Part shown: in pieces, positions 22,500-34,058 of the stretch | Numbering within the stretch: the first letter of the stretch is position 1 | Layout of the letters: each line of letters begins with the position of its first letter | NCBI GenBank assembly: GCA_030015575.1 | Contig: JASDDO010000001.1 | Location: 142,681,988 to 142,745,987 of the forward strand | Length of the DNA: 64,000 bases | Direction: 5' to 3' | Origin: Agapanthus africanus | Lineage: Eukaryota > Streptophyta > Magnoliopsida > Asparagales > Amaryllidaceae | Made by a program: the position numbers and the translations under genes | Notes under the pieces: model-generated | What the model was told of the DNA's origin: nothing | Seen by the model: the letters and a program-made list of their open reading frames with translations, nothing else | Database searches by the model: none

Positions 22500-22584
22500 C
22501 TAAGTTGTGTGAGGTTGGGTTTAAATATAGGAAAAGTTATAGTGATATACAAGGATTGAAAAATTGAAAGGATTAGGAAGTTAC
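22500..22584 (-). other. Candidate spliceosomal intron between gag and protease of G (85 bp)
   Basis: On the minus strand the exon ends CACTG and the intron starts GTAACTTCC, running to CACAACTTAG with GTACTATAC after it. The insert is AT-rich, with a pyrimidine-rich stretch before the acceptor. Removing exactly 85 bases gives a continuous VITG-TILVATLP frame across the gag/protease boundary. Retained, it adds stops and a frame change. GT-AG ends, length and frame repair all fit a small plant intron. Confidence 0.7.
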
Positions 22585-23878
22585 CAGTGATGACTTGTCC
22601 TATGGCTTCGGCCTCCTTGACCATCATTGTAAAAGAATGACGTCGTGGTACATTCCTCCTTACTGGAGGCACATTCCTATGTCCTTGGGGCACGTTTCTC
22701 TGCCCTTGAGGCATATTTCTCTGTGCCTGATGGAATTGACGTTGAGGGTATGTAGGAGGTCCACGTGGGGCTGATGCAGGGAGAGCTAGATGGGGTGTAG
22801 GAGCCTGAATGGCTGGCCGCTGCGGGACTGTGATTGCGGGTCTGGGTGCCGGTGTTGTGTTGAAACGGTATTGACATGCTCCTATGGCATGAGTGGTTGC
22901 GCCACAAACCAAACACGGGCCATTTGCACGCCTGCAATCTTTCGCCAGGTGTCCAGTTCTCTTGCAGTAGAAACAAAATTCTATACTAGACCGGTTAAAT
23001 GATCCTCCCAGTCTCCTGGGTGCAAAGGTTGGCCTAAAAGAGACTCCTCCTTTCATCTGTGCGGCAAGGCGCTTGATTCCAGCTATTTGGAGGCTTACCC
23101 TTCTTCTTCACCATAGCTTCATAACGGCGAGCTGCCTTCAGGGCGAATTCATGAGTCGGGTAGTCACCTGTGGCTAACGCCGCCTGAATCTCCGGGTCAA
23201 AGCCCTGTTGAAATCGTCTATTCCGAATCTCATCAGTCGGGATCAAACGTTCTGCGAACCTGATAAGATGTTGATGTCAGGATAGAGATGTGTTTTAACA
23301 GACCAATATTTGATACGAATTCTTTACCATCAGAGCATGGTGAATTCGGCATCATATTCATCCACCGATTTTATCCACATAGAACCTTATTGCAGGTGGA
23401 TGGACTGTTGCTACATCTCAAATCGAGCAGTCTCAGGGAAGAACTTCGCATCGAACAGGTCGTGAAACGTCTTCCACTCAATAGGTTGGGTGCGACGGTT
23501 TTCCTCAGCCTTCCACCAGAATCTAGCATTGTCTGTCAGTTGTAGCTTAGCAACTCTCACCCAGGCAATATCTGGCACTTGAGCTGCTGCCAGATCATCT
23601 TCGATCGATTGAGCCCATTTTTCTGCCTCTAGTAGGCTCTCTTTTCTCGAGAAGTGTTTTGGATACAGTGCCCAAAATTGTTTAACTCCGGGTGCCTCAG
23701 CTTCGGGGCGGTGCATGGGGATAGCAGTCTGATATTGCTGACCTTCCAATAGGCTCTTGATAGCCTCAAGCAGTACCGTTTTCTCGTTGATAGGAGTTGC
23801 AACAGTAGGTGGTGGTGGTAGAGTAGGCGGTAGGGTATTTCCGTTAACGTTCGTGCTGGTGTTGTTCGGAGAATCCAT
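22585..23878 (-). pseudogene. gag: Element G gag, broken
   Basis: It starts at ATG 23878 (MDSPNNTSTN), which follows an acceptor-like TTTTTCTATCAAG. The Gag core is seen as FWALYPKHFSRKE, AEKWAQSIEDDL, NARFWWKAEE, FHDLFDAKFFPETAR, then SVDEYDAEFTML after two stops. A possible intron at 23260-23327 is followed by EIRNRRFQQGFDPEIQAAL and KAARRYEAMVKKK. A frameshift near 23,075 leads to KGGVSFRPTFAPRRLGG and two knuckles, CFYCKRTGHLAKDC and CLVCGATTHAIGAC. A Pro/Gln-rich region with QGQRNVPQGHRNVPP repeats ends the protein before the protease. In-frame stops are TAG 23411, TAA 23387 and TGA 23330. Confidence 0.92.
23260..23327 (-). other. Possible second intron in G gag (68 bp)
   Basis: The minus strand reads GATG/GTAAAGAATTC at the 5' side and CATCTTATCAG/GTTCGC at the 3' side, with a branch-like CTGAC about 20 bases before the acceptor. 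Removing it joins the SVDEYDAEFTML frame in phase to FAERLIPTDEIR. It is at the short limit for plant introns, and one stop (TGA) remains just before it, so decay by deletion or frameshift is an alternative. Confidence 0.45.
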
Positions 23879-23883
23879 TACCT

Positions 23884-24022
23884 TGATAGAAAAAGGAATG
23901 GTTAGGATAGATTCAAGAAATTAGAAATGTAAGGAATGTATAGTTGCTGATTCTTATAATTCTTATAATATATTGCTTAAGATTTCATGCAGAACTGACC
24001 TGCATGGGCTGCCAACAAAACC
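23884..24022 (-). other. Element G 5' leader with degraded primer site
   Basis: After the LTR end (GGGAAGCGGGGCGTGA) a tRNA-Met primer site would be expected, but only TTGGCAGCCCATG remains. The leader ends in a splice-acceptor-like tract just before the gag ATG. Confidence 0.5.
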
Positions 24023-25102
24023 ATCACGCCCCGCTTCCCAGTAGACGGAAACGGTGACGTAGCAGGCCGCAACGTATTTACTAAGAAATAAATATGTTAA
24101 ATGTAATTAAGAAATATATAAAAATGAACAAGAATGACATAAGTAATAAAATAAACAACAACTTTATTTACATTCATCTTTACAAACAACTATTTGAAAA
24201 TAAAAAATACAATGAGTAAAGCAGTGCCTAAACAATGGCATACAGGAAAGTAAGTGTAACGGAACTAGAAGTCAGGCTGGGCGGTAAGCTGGTCCAAGTC
24301 CTCCTGGCTCGGCTCGATCTGCTCAGAGTCTGGTCCTCCTGACGAACATTCCAAAGAAATAAATAGAAAAGAATGTCTTCAGCGAACTAGCGCTCGGTAA
24401 GTCCTAAAAGAAGAAAAAGAAGATAGTATATTAAATGAACGGTAAAGTGTATATGACTGATTACTGGGATATGATAGTTATTATAACGTGGTTGTTTGTA
24501 GTTTGGTAAAGAAGGTATTCATGTATACGAGAGGAGTCTATCTTACCCCGTGGAATATGGTAACATGTAGTACAAGGCCCCATCATAACCCATGGGACAA
24601 CGTCACGAGAATTCATGTAGGTGTATTTTAAGTGACCTTTCATGCCACGATATACGTTCTGTACCAATCTACCCCTTTATCCCCGCGTAATGTATTGTAT
24701 AGATTATATTTACAAGTCTTGCTAAAACCATGGATAGAAGATATTCAAGTAATCATGTTCAGGATGTAATCATGTATTCAAGTAGTCATGTCAAGTTCAA
24801 GTCAAGTTATAACCATGGTTCGGTCAAGTCAAGTCAAGTATACAGGTTTTGGAATTGAAGTTTTCATTCGAGTATTCATGTTCATGATCAAGTATTCATG
24901 TTTGATTTTGGATTCAGGTTTGAGATTTGGACTCAGACTAAGTCAGACACTTGTACTGATTTAACTCTTGAATTCTTAGGTTCGGAAGTCATCGGCAACT
25001 GCTGCACATGTATGGCAGGATTTATGTCTTTTCCAAGACAATTGCCATTGATAACTCCGGTTAAGTTTTCTAACCTAAATAGGCATGCACTCACTTTCTC
25101 CA
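24023..25102 (-). mobile_element. Element G 5' LTR, at least 1.08 kb
   Basis: On the minus strand the end GGGAAGCGGGGCGTGA matches the ends of the E1 LTRs, and CTTCTTTTAGGACTTACCG is a feature I associate with Tekay-like LTRs. A run of TCAAGT/CATGTT-rich repeats occupies 24780-24900. The outer boundary is set only by the start of element T at 25103. No second copy of this LTR is in the window, so it may be truncated. Confidence 0.65.
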
Positions 25103-26806
25103 TGTAATATTTCAGAGAATAAAATATTATTTTGGGAATTTAAATAATAAATTTCATGAAAATTATTAAAGTATGGGAATTAGTTTTAACGATATGGTAT
25201 AACTATATACCGATAGTTTGGAAAATATTTGCAAAATTAATAAGAATTATTGATTTTGAAAGAATTTATGTGAACTGAGCAATTATAAATAATTATATAA
25301 TTGTTAGTATACAATTTTAATACTAAACATGATTTATATCTCACTAATTATGCATTAATCTCGTTTAGGGTTTATGACATGTAACAAAGCATGTTAAAAA
25401 ACCTTGTTACATATTTTGAAAACTATGGCTTCATTTGCATGGTTTGTTTTATTTATTGTTTTCTTTTTAAAATAAAAAAAAATGGAAATGAGATATTTTG
25501 GAGGGGAGACATGCGGGAGACAAAAGGGTATAGGATAAGAAAGGTAGAGAGGGGGGGGGGGGTATCTATCTACCATGGTTTTTCTTCACTTCCTCATCCT
25601 CTCCTCATCTTCTTCATCTCCTCCTTCATCCTCCCTCCACCTCCTCATCCACCTTGCAACACCTCCAAAACCACCCCAAAACTCTATACTTCCTTCACAA
25701 AAAATGATCCCAACCTCACTACAAACCCTATGAAGGAATCAAGTTGGAACTTTGAGGCACTTGGGCAACTCAAGAAAATTCTTCAGTTGCAGATGAGGTA
25801 TAATCCTGCACTTCTAGTTAAGTGTCTTGTTTTCCTAATACCTTTTTGTATTTTAGAGTGAAACTAAAGTAGTTTAGCGATGTCGGAAAATTCCAAGTGG
25901 AGGTTTAGGTGATATTATGAGTTGTGATGGTGTGTTTGAGGATTAGATAGTCTTCAACCCTTTTAGTGTATGAATCCTAGACCAATTGAGCATTAAAACG
26001 CCAAGAGTAAAAGTTAGATTTTTTCTGATGTCGGTTTTGTGAATCTTTGAGGACTCCAGGGAATATAGAGCAACTTAGAGGGTTTACAGGAAAATCAAAC
26101 AACTTCATAAACCTAGTTAGACCACTAGAAGAGCACAGCCAAAGAACGAGACACCAACTACAATTATGGGCCGACGACACCGGGATTTTGGTGATTCTCG
26201 CCGGCCAAAGTGTGAGCTATGATGTTGGGTTTTGGACTGTAGCTCTTACTCCTCATAACCTAGCCCCTGTATTGTTAGTTTTGTCCCTATCTATCTTTGC
26301 TAAAATCCGGGAGCATTTTGAGTTGTTTTGGCAATGTTTTTCCGATTTATAAAACTCGGTTTTTGGTATTTGAATTTGGATTTGGTCGTTGGACATTTGC
26401 ACGTCAACGACGATGGTTATTTGGTCATTCTTGCATGCGTAAGCTATAGGTTCTAACCTATAAGCAATTCGTGTGCCGTATCGGTTTTCAGACTTGATTT
26501 TAATAACGTTACGATATGTGTTGATTTGTAGGTACCTTCGCGTGGACTTTCGAGACGACGAAGCACATCGACTTCGGCTAAGCGAGAAGATTGGCGGGTG
26601 AGTAGATTTATATCTACGGGGGAAGTCGGGTGGATGGCTTATAGCACCCCCGCAATTAAGATAATGGAAAACTGATATATAGGATATAATTTGGTGAAAC
26701 CTACGCTATGAACTTAAGGTTTGACCAAAGGATTTAGTATGAGATGATATGATAGATAAAAGATGACTCGGATTGAAATATGAGAATATGAACTGAGTAT
26801 GTGAAT

Positions 26807-26872
<66 letters not shown>

Positions 26873-29074
26873 GAAAGAGGACAAGTCTGAGATCGATATC
26901 GACATGATATGAGATCGATATCGATATGACATGAGATCGATAAATACGATATGGGATTGAGATGGATGTGTTATGAGACTGAAAAGATGTGATGTACGAG
27001 ACCCTAGATCCGTACCCTTATTGATGTATAGGACGGTAGAATACCTATTCTGTTTGATGACACCGTACGATGGATTTCCATACACGATGAGATACCAGAT
27101 GATTGATCCGTGCTTGTGATTTGAGGATGATGATCGAGGATATTGTCACATTCGATGCTATGAGGCGGGATCGCCGACGTAAAGATGCCATCTGAACCAT
27201 ACTTATTTCCAAAACTGGCGAATCGTATGCACTTTTAAATAGGAAACTTCAAGGGAAGCTGCGGATTTTCAAATGGTGTCTTTTCCTTAAAATACCATAG
27301 CCCCCACTTTCAAAACTACGATTCGTATCTTTTAAAAACTGACAGTATGGTTCACGTGTAGACATATATACCTGATTATTGTTCATGTTTATATTGGTTT
27401 ATCCCTCGTAACCTATGTGTGATGTTCCCAGTACTTATTATTACATGACATCATTTGCTAGTACACCTGCACAATTACCGTTGATGCGCATGTTGCACTT
27501 ACACAGATTTGCTGGTTTTCACACAATTATCATCGGTAATTGCCATGCCATTTGCAAGGTAGAAATGCTATATCATGATATTATTCTTAACTGTAAAGTA
27601 CATTCGTTGTTCAGAACTATCTTAGGACATGCTTACTTGATATACTTGATAATGCTCATATTACTGTTTTATGTTTGCATACATCGTACTTTATGGTTAT
27701 ATGCATCGAGATACTGTTTTCATGAGATTTCTGGATTTGAGAACTGCGGTTATATTTCAAAGGAAATTATGAATTGTTTTAAGAACGCAGTTTCTCGTGA
27801 TGTGATTTCGAGGCGTCCACCATGAGATTTTTCGGTTCTGAGCTTGTTTTCGAGACCCGATTCGAGGAGTTGGATGAACATTTTGCGGGTATATGGTGGG
27901 CCCGGTAAGGTACCCCAGGGCGAGAAATTTATGAGGATGACGATGAGCCTAGCAGGGGGAGCACTACCTACCGGCGATAGTTTAGACTCGTTGGTTATCC
28001 GGAGGATACCGACCGGAGTCATGAGATAGATATGGGGGCCGATCAGAGGATGCGACACATGAGATATGAGGATTTACGTATCGATGTTGGACACGGGTTT
28101 CATGATATTTTCGAGTGTCGATGTTGGACACTCAGTTTTAATGATGTTGATGTGTCATTGATGGACACAGGTTGGTTGATTTTCCTTATACATACAGCAC
28201 ATGATTTCAGACGTTTGATCTTTTACATGTTGTCATTGGCATCGATTATATTGTTGATACGTATGCATACATGGACACTCTAGATATCATAGTATTACCT
28301 TCATGTTACAGTATGACTTAGGAATCGCTGTTTATTCGATTTCTACCTGCTGATGTTTTCTACTCACGAGTTGGCAACTCACCCCCGTTGTGCCACAGCT
28401 TTCTTGCAGGTTTGACTGTTTGGATCAGTAGCGGTATCGCTGGCACACAACTTGCATTCAGGGTGTTTTGCTATGGTAGGTGGGACACACATGGGATCGT
28501 GCCCACTCTTATACTTATTATTCCTATTGTATCTAGATAAACTCTATCAATCAGAAACTAGACTTTGTATATTGGTAGACCTAGTCAAACTTGTGCTGCG
28601 AGACTTAGAACGATGGGTGTATGTTCGTTTCTTTGAGGTTTTGATGTCTTGCTTTATTTATTCTTTTTTTGTTGATCTTCGTCGTTGGGCGTCGTATATA
28701 TATTACTTATTTGCGTGGTTGTGATTCTGCCGATTGGCGAAGAGCTAACTCCTGCTTGTGGATGCCTATATATATTGCTTGTATGTGGTTTTGGATCAAA
28801 ATATACAAGAGAGGTGCTGCCCAAATTTTTATAGACGAAATTTTTTTTCAACTATAGTATAATCCACTTGCATTTTCATATATCATTACCTATGCATTTT
28901 AAAGGAAAACTTGATTTCATTACACCTTTATTTAAATTAAAAAAAAACTTCACCTCTATTATTTCCCTAAAAAGTTTTAGATTTCTGGGCTTTGGCTTAC
29001 TTGAATTAGGTGGGGTTCTATAGACTTCACATGATTAAAGTACAAATCACGTGCCTTTTTTTCGGGTCGTGACA
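25103..29074 (+). repeat. Element T LTR 1 (3,972 bp)
   Basis: It starts TGTAATATTTCAGAG and ends CGGGTCGTGACA. It contains a G13 run at about 25549-25561 and an (AT)n tract at 26810-26868. A frame at 25511-25861 recurs in LTRs 2 and 3. Confidence 0.9.
26810..26868. repeat. (AT)n microsatellite in T LTR 1
   Basis: About 29 AT units. The equivalent in LTR 2 is 33999-34055. In LTR 3 (about 41141) only a short TTTATATATAA remains. The Ile-Tyr ORFs here are translations of the repeat. Confidence 0.95.
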
Positions 29075-29078
29075 AAGT

Positions 29079-29090
29079 TGGTATCAAAGC
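29079..29090 (+). other. Element T primer binding site 1, tRNA-Met-like
   Basis: TGGTATCAAAGC starts 4 bases after the LTR. It differs by one base from the usual TGGTATCAGAGC. The second copy is at 36284-36295 with the same change. Confidence 0.8.
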
Positions 29091-29433
29091 GTTAGGTTTA
29101 ACCTTGGTTCAAGTTTAGGCTTGGCCTTACGGAACTTAGACTTAACTGAGGGGGTACTAGACCCGAACTTTCGTTGCGTAGGTTGATCTTGATTAATGGA
29201 GTGGGTAGCTTGAGTAGAGTGACGTATCATGTGTATGTTCCGCGGCATACTTACGACAAGCTGCTCCGCTTAAGTGACCTTAGGATGTACATTACTTGAG
29301 ATCCTCGATTCCATTCGTTCCTATGATCATACTCACATTGATTTCATTCTTTCCTATGATCATATATCCATTTGGACCTGTTGATTCCTTTTGTTTCTGT
29401 GATCTATCTTCATCGATACCTGCTTGAGGTTCC

Positions 29434-30691
29434 TGTCACCAGGATTTGAGCACAGAGAGAGCTGCTGCTAGTGATGCGGTCAGAGCGAGCTCGTCATGGA
29501 CGAAGGCTGACCATGATGTTTCTGGTGACATAGAGACGTATCCATATAGTGTTTGTGTTGAGATCTCTCATTTGAGGCGAGTGTTCGGATTTGTACCGGA
29601 TGATCAGGCCATTAATAGCGACTGCTAGATTGAGAGGACTGTTGATGTACAGCCTACCCTAGAGGTCGCAATGTTGTCTACCGTATAGACAGATGACCCA
29701 GCTGATTGCTGAGATTTGACGGGATGTCACCTCCAGAGTTTATGAGTTGAAACCACTGGAGCTTTCAGACAGAGATGTGACAGAAAACTGCCAGTCCATC
29801 TTGAATAGAGCGACTGAGATGATTCATCTGATTTGATACGCCGACGCATGCTCAGTTGATTTGAAGAATTTCAGTTTAGAGGATTTTACTCAGATCTAGA
29901 GTAAATCGATCAAGAGAGGACATTGTTTGTTAGATGTTCCGACATGAGATCAGTAAGTTGATCAGCTTCGGATAGAGGACCTCACCCAGATGCGTTGCGA
30001 GTTGATTGAGAACGGACGAATGAAGCGTATTCCTCCGATGATTGGGACAAGTTTCCGAGGACATGCTCGGCTTGATATCTTCCACAGAGCGGTGAAGATA
30101 ACCGAGTTCGTAGCTTCGAGTCCGTGTGAAAGACTCCGGAATTGACTGTAGCCGAGAACGAATTGTCGTACGCAGACAGCAAGACGGGATTGCGATGTGG
30201 ATGATAATGAAGACAGGTGAAACAATAGGTTCGTGAGTGATATTAATGAGCTGTTGTTACTCTCCGTTGATGCCAGAGGATTGATATGTATACAGAGGCG
30301 TTGGACACGGCCAAATTCCAGAGGAAAGCCGTGCTGAGGACGCAGCCGTCCGGATATGAGAAAAGGATTAAGAATAGAGTACCAACCTCCATACAGTACA
30401 ACATAGGTGAGATTGGAAGAGACCGAAGAAGTTTCTTTCCAGGACACCGCAGCGATAAAGATTTGCACCCAAGATCAGCTGTATCGCGCTTAATCAGAGG
30501 GCTAGATGCCGCAGTCAGTAATGTGTCATTTGCAAGTGGTAATGTTAAGTGGCCAAGAGATGATCAGAGGAGCGCTAGAGCGGAACTGTTCTGTTATTAT
30601 ACTTAATCGGGCCTACGAGAAGAAAGATTATGGGATTGTGATCCAGAGGAAGAAAAAACAGGAACCAAAGAAAGATGACGCCAGACCGTGA
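29434..30691 (+). pseudogene. Element T interior 1: gag-like remnant
   Basis: Plus-strand frames broken by stops. 29446-29628 encodes TERAAASDAVRAS and FGFVPDDQAINSDC. A further frame at about 29,950-30,150 reads IEDLTQMRCELIENGRMKR. Near 30,395, QYNIGEIGRD looks like a zinc knuckle (C-x-x-C form) that has lost its cysteines. The basic end reads KKKQEPKKDDARP, stopping at 30691. The position after the primer site and the knuckle-like remnant suggest gag, but the core domain is not clear enough to be sure. The longer opposite-strand frame at 29962-30468 is a shadow. Confidence 0.5.
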
Positions 30692-30866
30692 GCAGGGGAC
30701 AAGTGGATGTTCTTGCTTTGCCGGCTTTGGGCGCACCGGCTTTTTTCGACATTAAAGGAGGTGTACCTCAATGTCATTTATTGCGATTTGTGTTTTGTGA
30801 TCCGAGTATCACACTTTATCACTTGGATTTGGGTTTCGATGATTGAGATTCATGATATTATTTTCT

Positions 30867-31612
30867 TGCACCATGGCTGCACCTACTGGATATTTCCATT
30901 TATGCACAGTTATTGCACTTGATTTATGTATTATACACCATTACGTTGGTTTATGATTTGTGCATATCTATTGCACTTGATATCTATTTTGTGCCTTGGC
31001 TGCACATGTTTATGATTTCATGGATTTCGATGTAGTCGATTTGATTTCGTGCATGTTGTATGCACTTGACTTTGACTTATGCACTCGGTATAGCTTACAT
31101 GTGCTTGCAGTGCATTGATATGGATTTTGTGCATGCAGTTTTATACGCTTATGATTTTCATACACCTTGGCACGCACGGTGTTGTTTTTGTGCGCATTTG
31201 AGATATTGATGAGTTTTCGGGCACCTAGTGCACCTGAGATTATATTTTTGTACATTGTTGCACTAGATCTATATTTTCATGCACCGTTGCACTTGACGTT
31301 CGTTTTCGTACGCTTTACTTCACTAGATGTTTTGTGTAGACCTGACACTCTTGATTTGGATTTTCACGCATATTGGGCGCATGGTATGAGATTTTGTGTA
31401 CACCGGATGCACTTGATTGGGATTTTTATTCGTGCGTGTTAGTTGCACTGGGTTGAGAATTTCGTGCATTCTAGATGCACTTGATATTGTTGTCGTGCAC
31501 ATCCGTTGCACTTGACAGATGCTTTCGTGCACACCCGTTGCACTTAGTTTGGCTTTTGTGCACATTCGTGACACTTATATTTGGCTTTGATTTCCGTGCG
31601 CACCAAACGCAC
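30867..31612 (+). repeat. Array of paired TGCAC motifs, interior 1
   Basis: About 750 bases of degenerate tandem repeat. The clearest units at 31465-31575 have period 31-32 bases, of the form TTTCGTGCAC-N5-TTGCACTTGA. The two TGCAC half-sites start 11 bases apart (31465/31476, 31496/31507, 31528/31539, 31559/31570; also 30903/30914, 30961/30972, 31050/31061). Spacing is looser in the middle. There is no convincing coding potential. Confidence 0.85.
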
Positions 31613-32276
31613 GTGATATTTGATACGCCTTTGAGGCTAATTTTTGCTCTTGAGCATTATATTTTGATGTTGGGTACTATATTATATAGTAGCCGAGCAG
31701 GACTGATATGAGGACAGTACCTGAGTACTTTTGCATGCATAAAGAGGTTACCAAGAGATTTTCAAAAAGGAGCTATAGTCTCGCTATTTTCTACGTGTCC
31801 GTGAGTGACACAAACTTTTACGAGGAGAACCTTTTGGGATATTTCAAAAAGGCGGGATGCATATTTTGAGCAAAACATATATGAACGTATATTTACTACT
31901 TTACAAATGAGCGTCCGCCATTTGTACCATGAGTTATGCATTGCACGGAGATTCAAGAAAGATTTTTCTTGTGTTTCATTCAGCTTTTAAAATAGTTTTA
32001 AAAGGATGCATACTATATACGTAGTACGATTTTGACTATAGTATGTTGCATTTTTCAACAGTGAATTTCAAGATTTGTATTTCCATTTATAACTTCTGTG
32101 ATTGCGTGATGCTTGACGGAGTTTGATTTTGAGTTTTACGCTCGTTTTCATGTGCATTCGATGCGCTATGGTATTTCTGAGTATTCCATGATTTCGGAGC
32201 CCCGTGAATTAAACTGATCATTGAGATGTTTTAGTATTTGGGGGTTTAAATTTAAATTCAGGGACCGAATTTATTT

Positions 32277-32287
32277 AAGGGAGGACA
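32277..32287 (+). other. Element T polypurine tract 1
   Basis: AAGGGAGGACA lies shortly after GGGACCGAATTT and three bases before LTR 2. The equivalent at 39477-39488 is AAGGGGAGAAGA. Confidence 0.75.
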
Positions 32288-32289
32288 AT

Positions 32290-33994
32290 TGTAACATTTC
32301 AGAAAACAAAATATTATTTTTGGGGATTTAAATAATTAAAATAATAAATTTCATTAATATTATTAAAGTATGAGAATTAGTTTTAATGATATGGTATAAC
32401 TATATACCGATAGTTTGGAAAATATTTGCAAAATTAATAAGAATTATTGATTTTGAAAGAATTTATGTGATTGAGCATTTATAAATTATTATATAATTGT
32501 TAGTATACAATTTTAGTACTAAACTTGATTTATATCTCACTAATTATGCATTAATCTCGTTTAGGGTTTATGAAATGCAACAAAGCATGTTACAAAATCT
32601 TGTTACATATTTTGAAAACCATGGCTTCATTTGCATGGTTTATTTTATTTATTTTTTTGTTTTTAAAATAAAAAGAAAAGGAAATGAGAGATATTTTGGA
32701 GGGGAGACATGAGGGGGACAAAGGGGTATGGGCTAGGAAAGGGAGGGGGGGTATCTATCTACCATGGTTTTTCTTCACTTCCTCATCCTCTCCTCATCTT
32801 CTTCATCTCCTCATTCATCCTCCCTCCACCTCCTCATCTACCTTGCAACACCTCCAAAACCATCCCAAAACTCCGTACTTCCTTCACAAAAAATGATCCC
32901 AACCTCACTAAAAACCCTATGAAGGAATCAAGTTGGAACTTTGAGGCACTTGGGCAACTCAAGAAAATTCTTCAGTTGCAGATGAGGTATAATCCTACAC
33001 TTCTAGTTAAGTATCTTGTTTTCCTAATACCCTATTGTAGTTTAGAGTGAAACTAAAGTAGTTTAGCGATGTCGGAAAATTCCAAGTGGAGGTTTAGGTG
33101 ATATTATGAGTTGTGATGGTGTGTTTGAGGATTCGATAGTCTTTAACCCTTCTAGTGTATGAATGCTGGACCAACTGAGTATTGAAATCCCAAGACTTGA
33201 GTTAGAATTTTTCCGTTATCGGTTTTGTGAATCTTTGAGGACTACAGGGAATCTGGAGCAACTTGGAGAGTTTATAGAAAAATCAAACAACTTCATGAAC
33301 CTAGTTAGACCACTAGAAGACCACAGCCGAAGAACGAGACACCAACTACAATTGGGGACCGACGACACCAGGATTTTGGGGATTCTCGCCGGCCAAAGTG
33401 TGAGCTATGATGTTGGGTTTTGGCCTGTAGTTATTACTCCTCATAACCTAGCCCCTGTATTGTTAGTTTTGTCCCTATAGATCTGTGCTAAAATCTGGAA
33501 GCATTTTGAGTTGTTTTGGCAATATTTTTCCGATTTCTAAAACTCGGTTTTTGGTATTTGAATTTGGATTTGGTCGTTGGACGTTTGTACGTCAACGACG
33601 AGGGTTATTTGGTCATTCTTGCATGCGTAAGCTATATGTTCTAACCTATAAGCAATTCGTGTGCCGTATCGATTTTCGGACATGGTTTTAATAACGTTAC
33701 GATATGTGTTGATTTGTAGGTACCTTCGCGTGGACTTCTGAGAAGACGAAGCACATCGACTTCGGTTAAGCGAGGAGATTTGCAGGTGAGTAAATTTATA
33801 TCTACGGGGGAAGTCAGGTGGATGGCGTATAGCACCCCCGCAATTAAGATAATGGAAAACCGATATATAGGATATAATTTGGTGAAACCTATGCTATGAA
33901 CTTAAGGATTGACCAAAGGATTTAGTATGAGATGATATGATAGATAAAGGATGACTCGGATTGATATATGAGAATATGAACTGAGTATGTGAAT

Positions 33995-34058
<64 letters not shown>

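Noticed and set aside
23328..23413. A third intron in G gag to remove the TAG and TAA codons
   Set aside because: The reading frame continues unchanged through these stops with recognisable Gag residues, so point mutation is the simpler explanation.
26714..27085. ORF with Ile-Tyr repeats (also 33894-34199 and 50799-51017)
   Set aside because: Translation of (AT)n microsatellites.
29962..30468. 168-residue minus-strand ORF, recurring at 37156-37674
   Set aside because: It recurs only because the whole element is duplicated. It is antisense to the gag-like remnant and has no recognisable domain.
30867..31612. CRISPR-like array
   Set aside because: Units are degenerate with 31-32 base period and no unique spacers, and the context is a plant retrotransposon.
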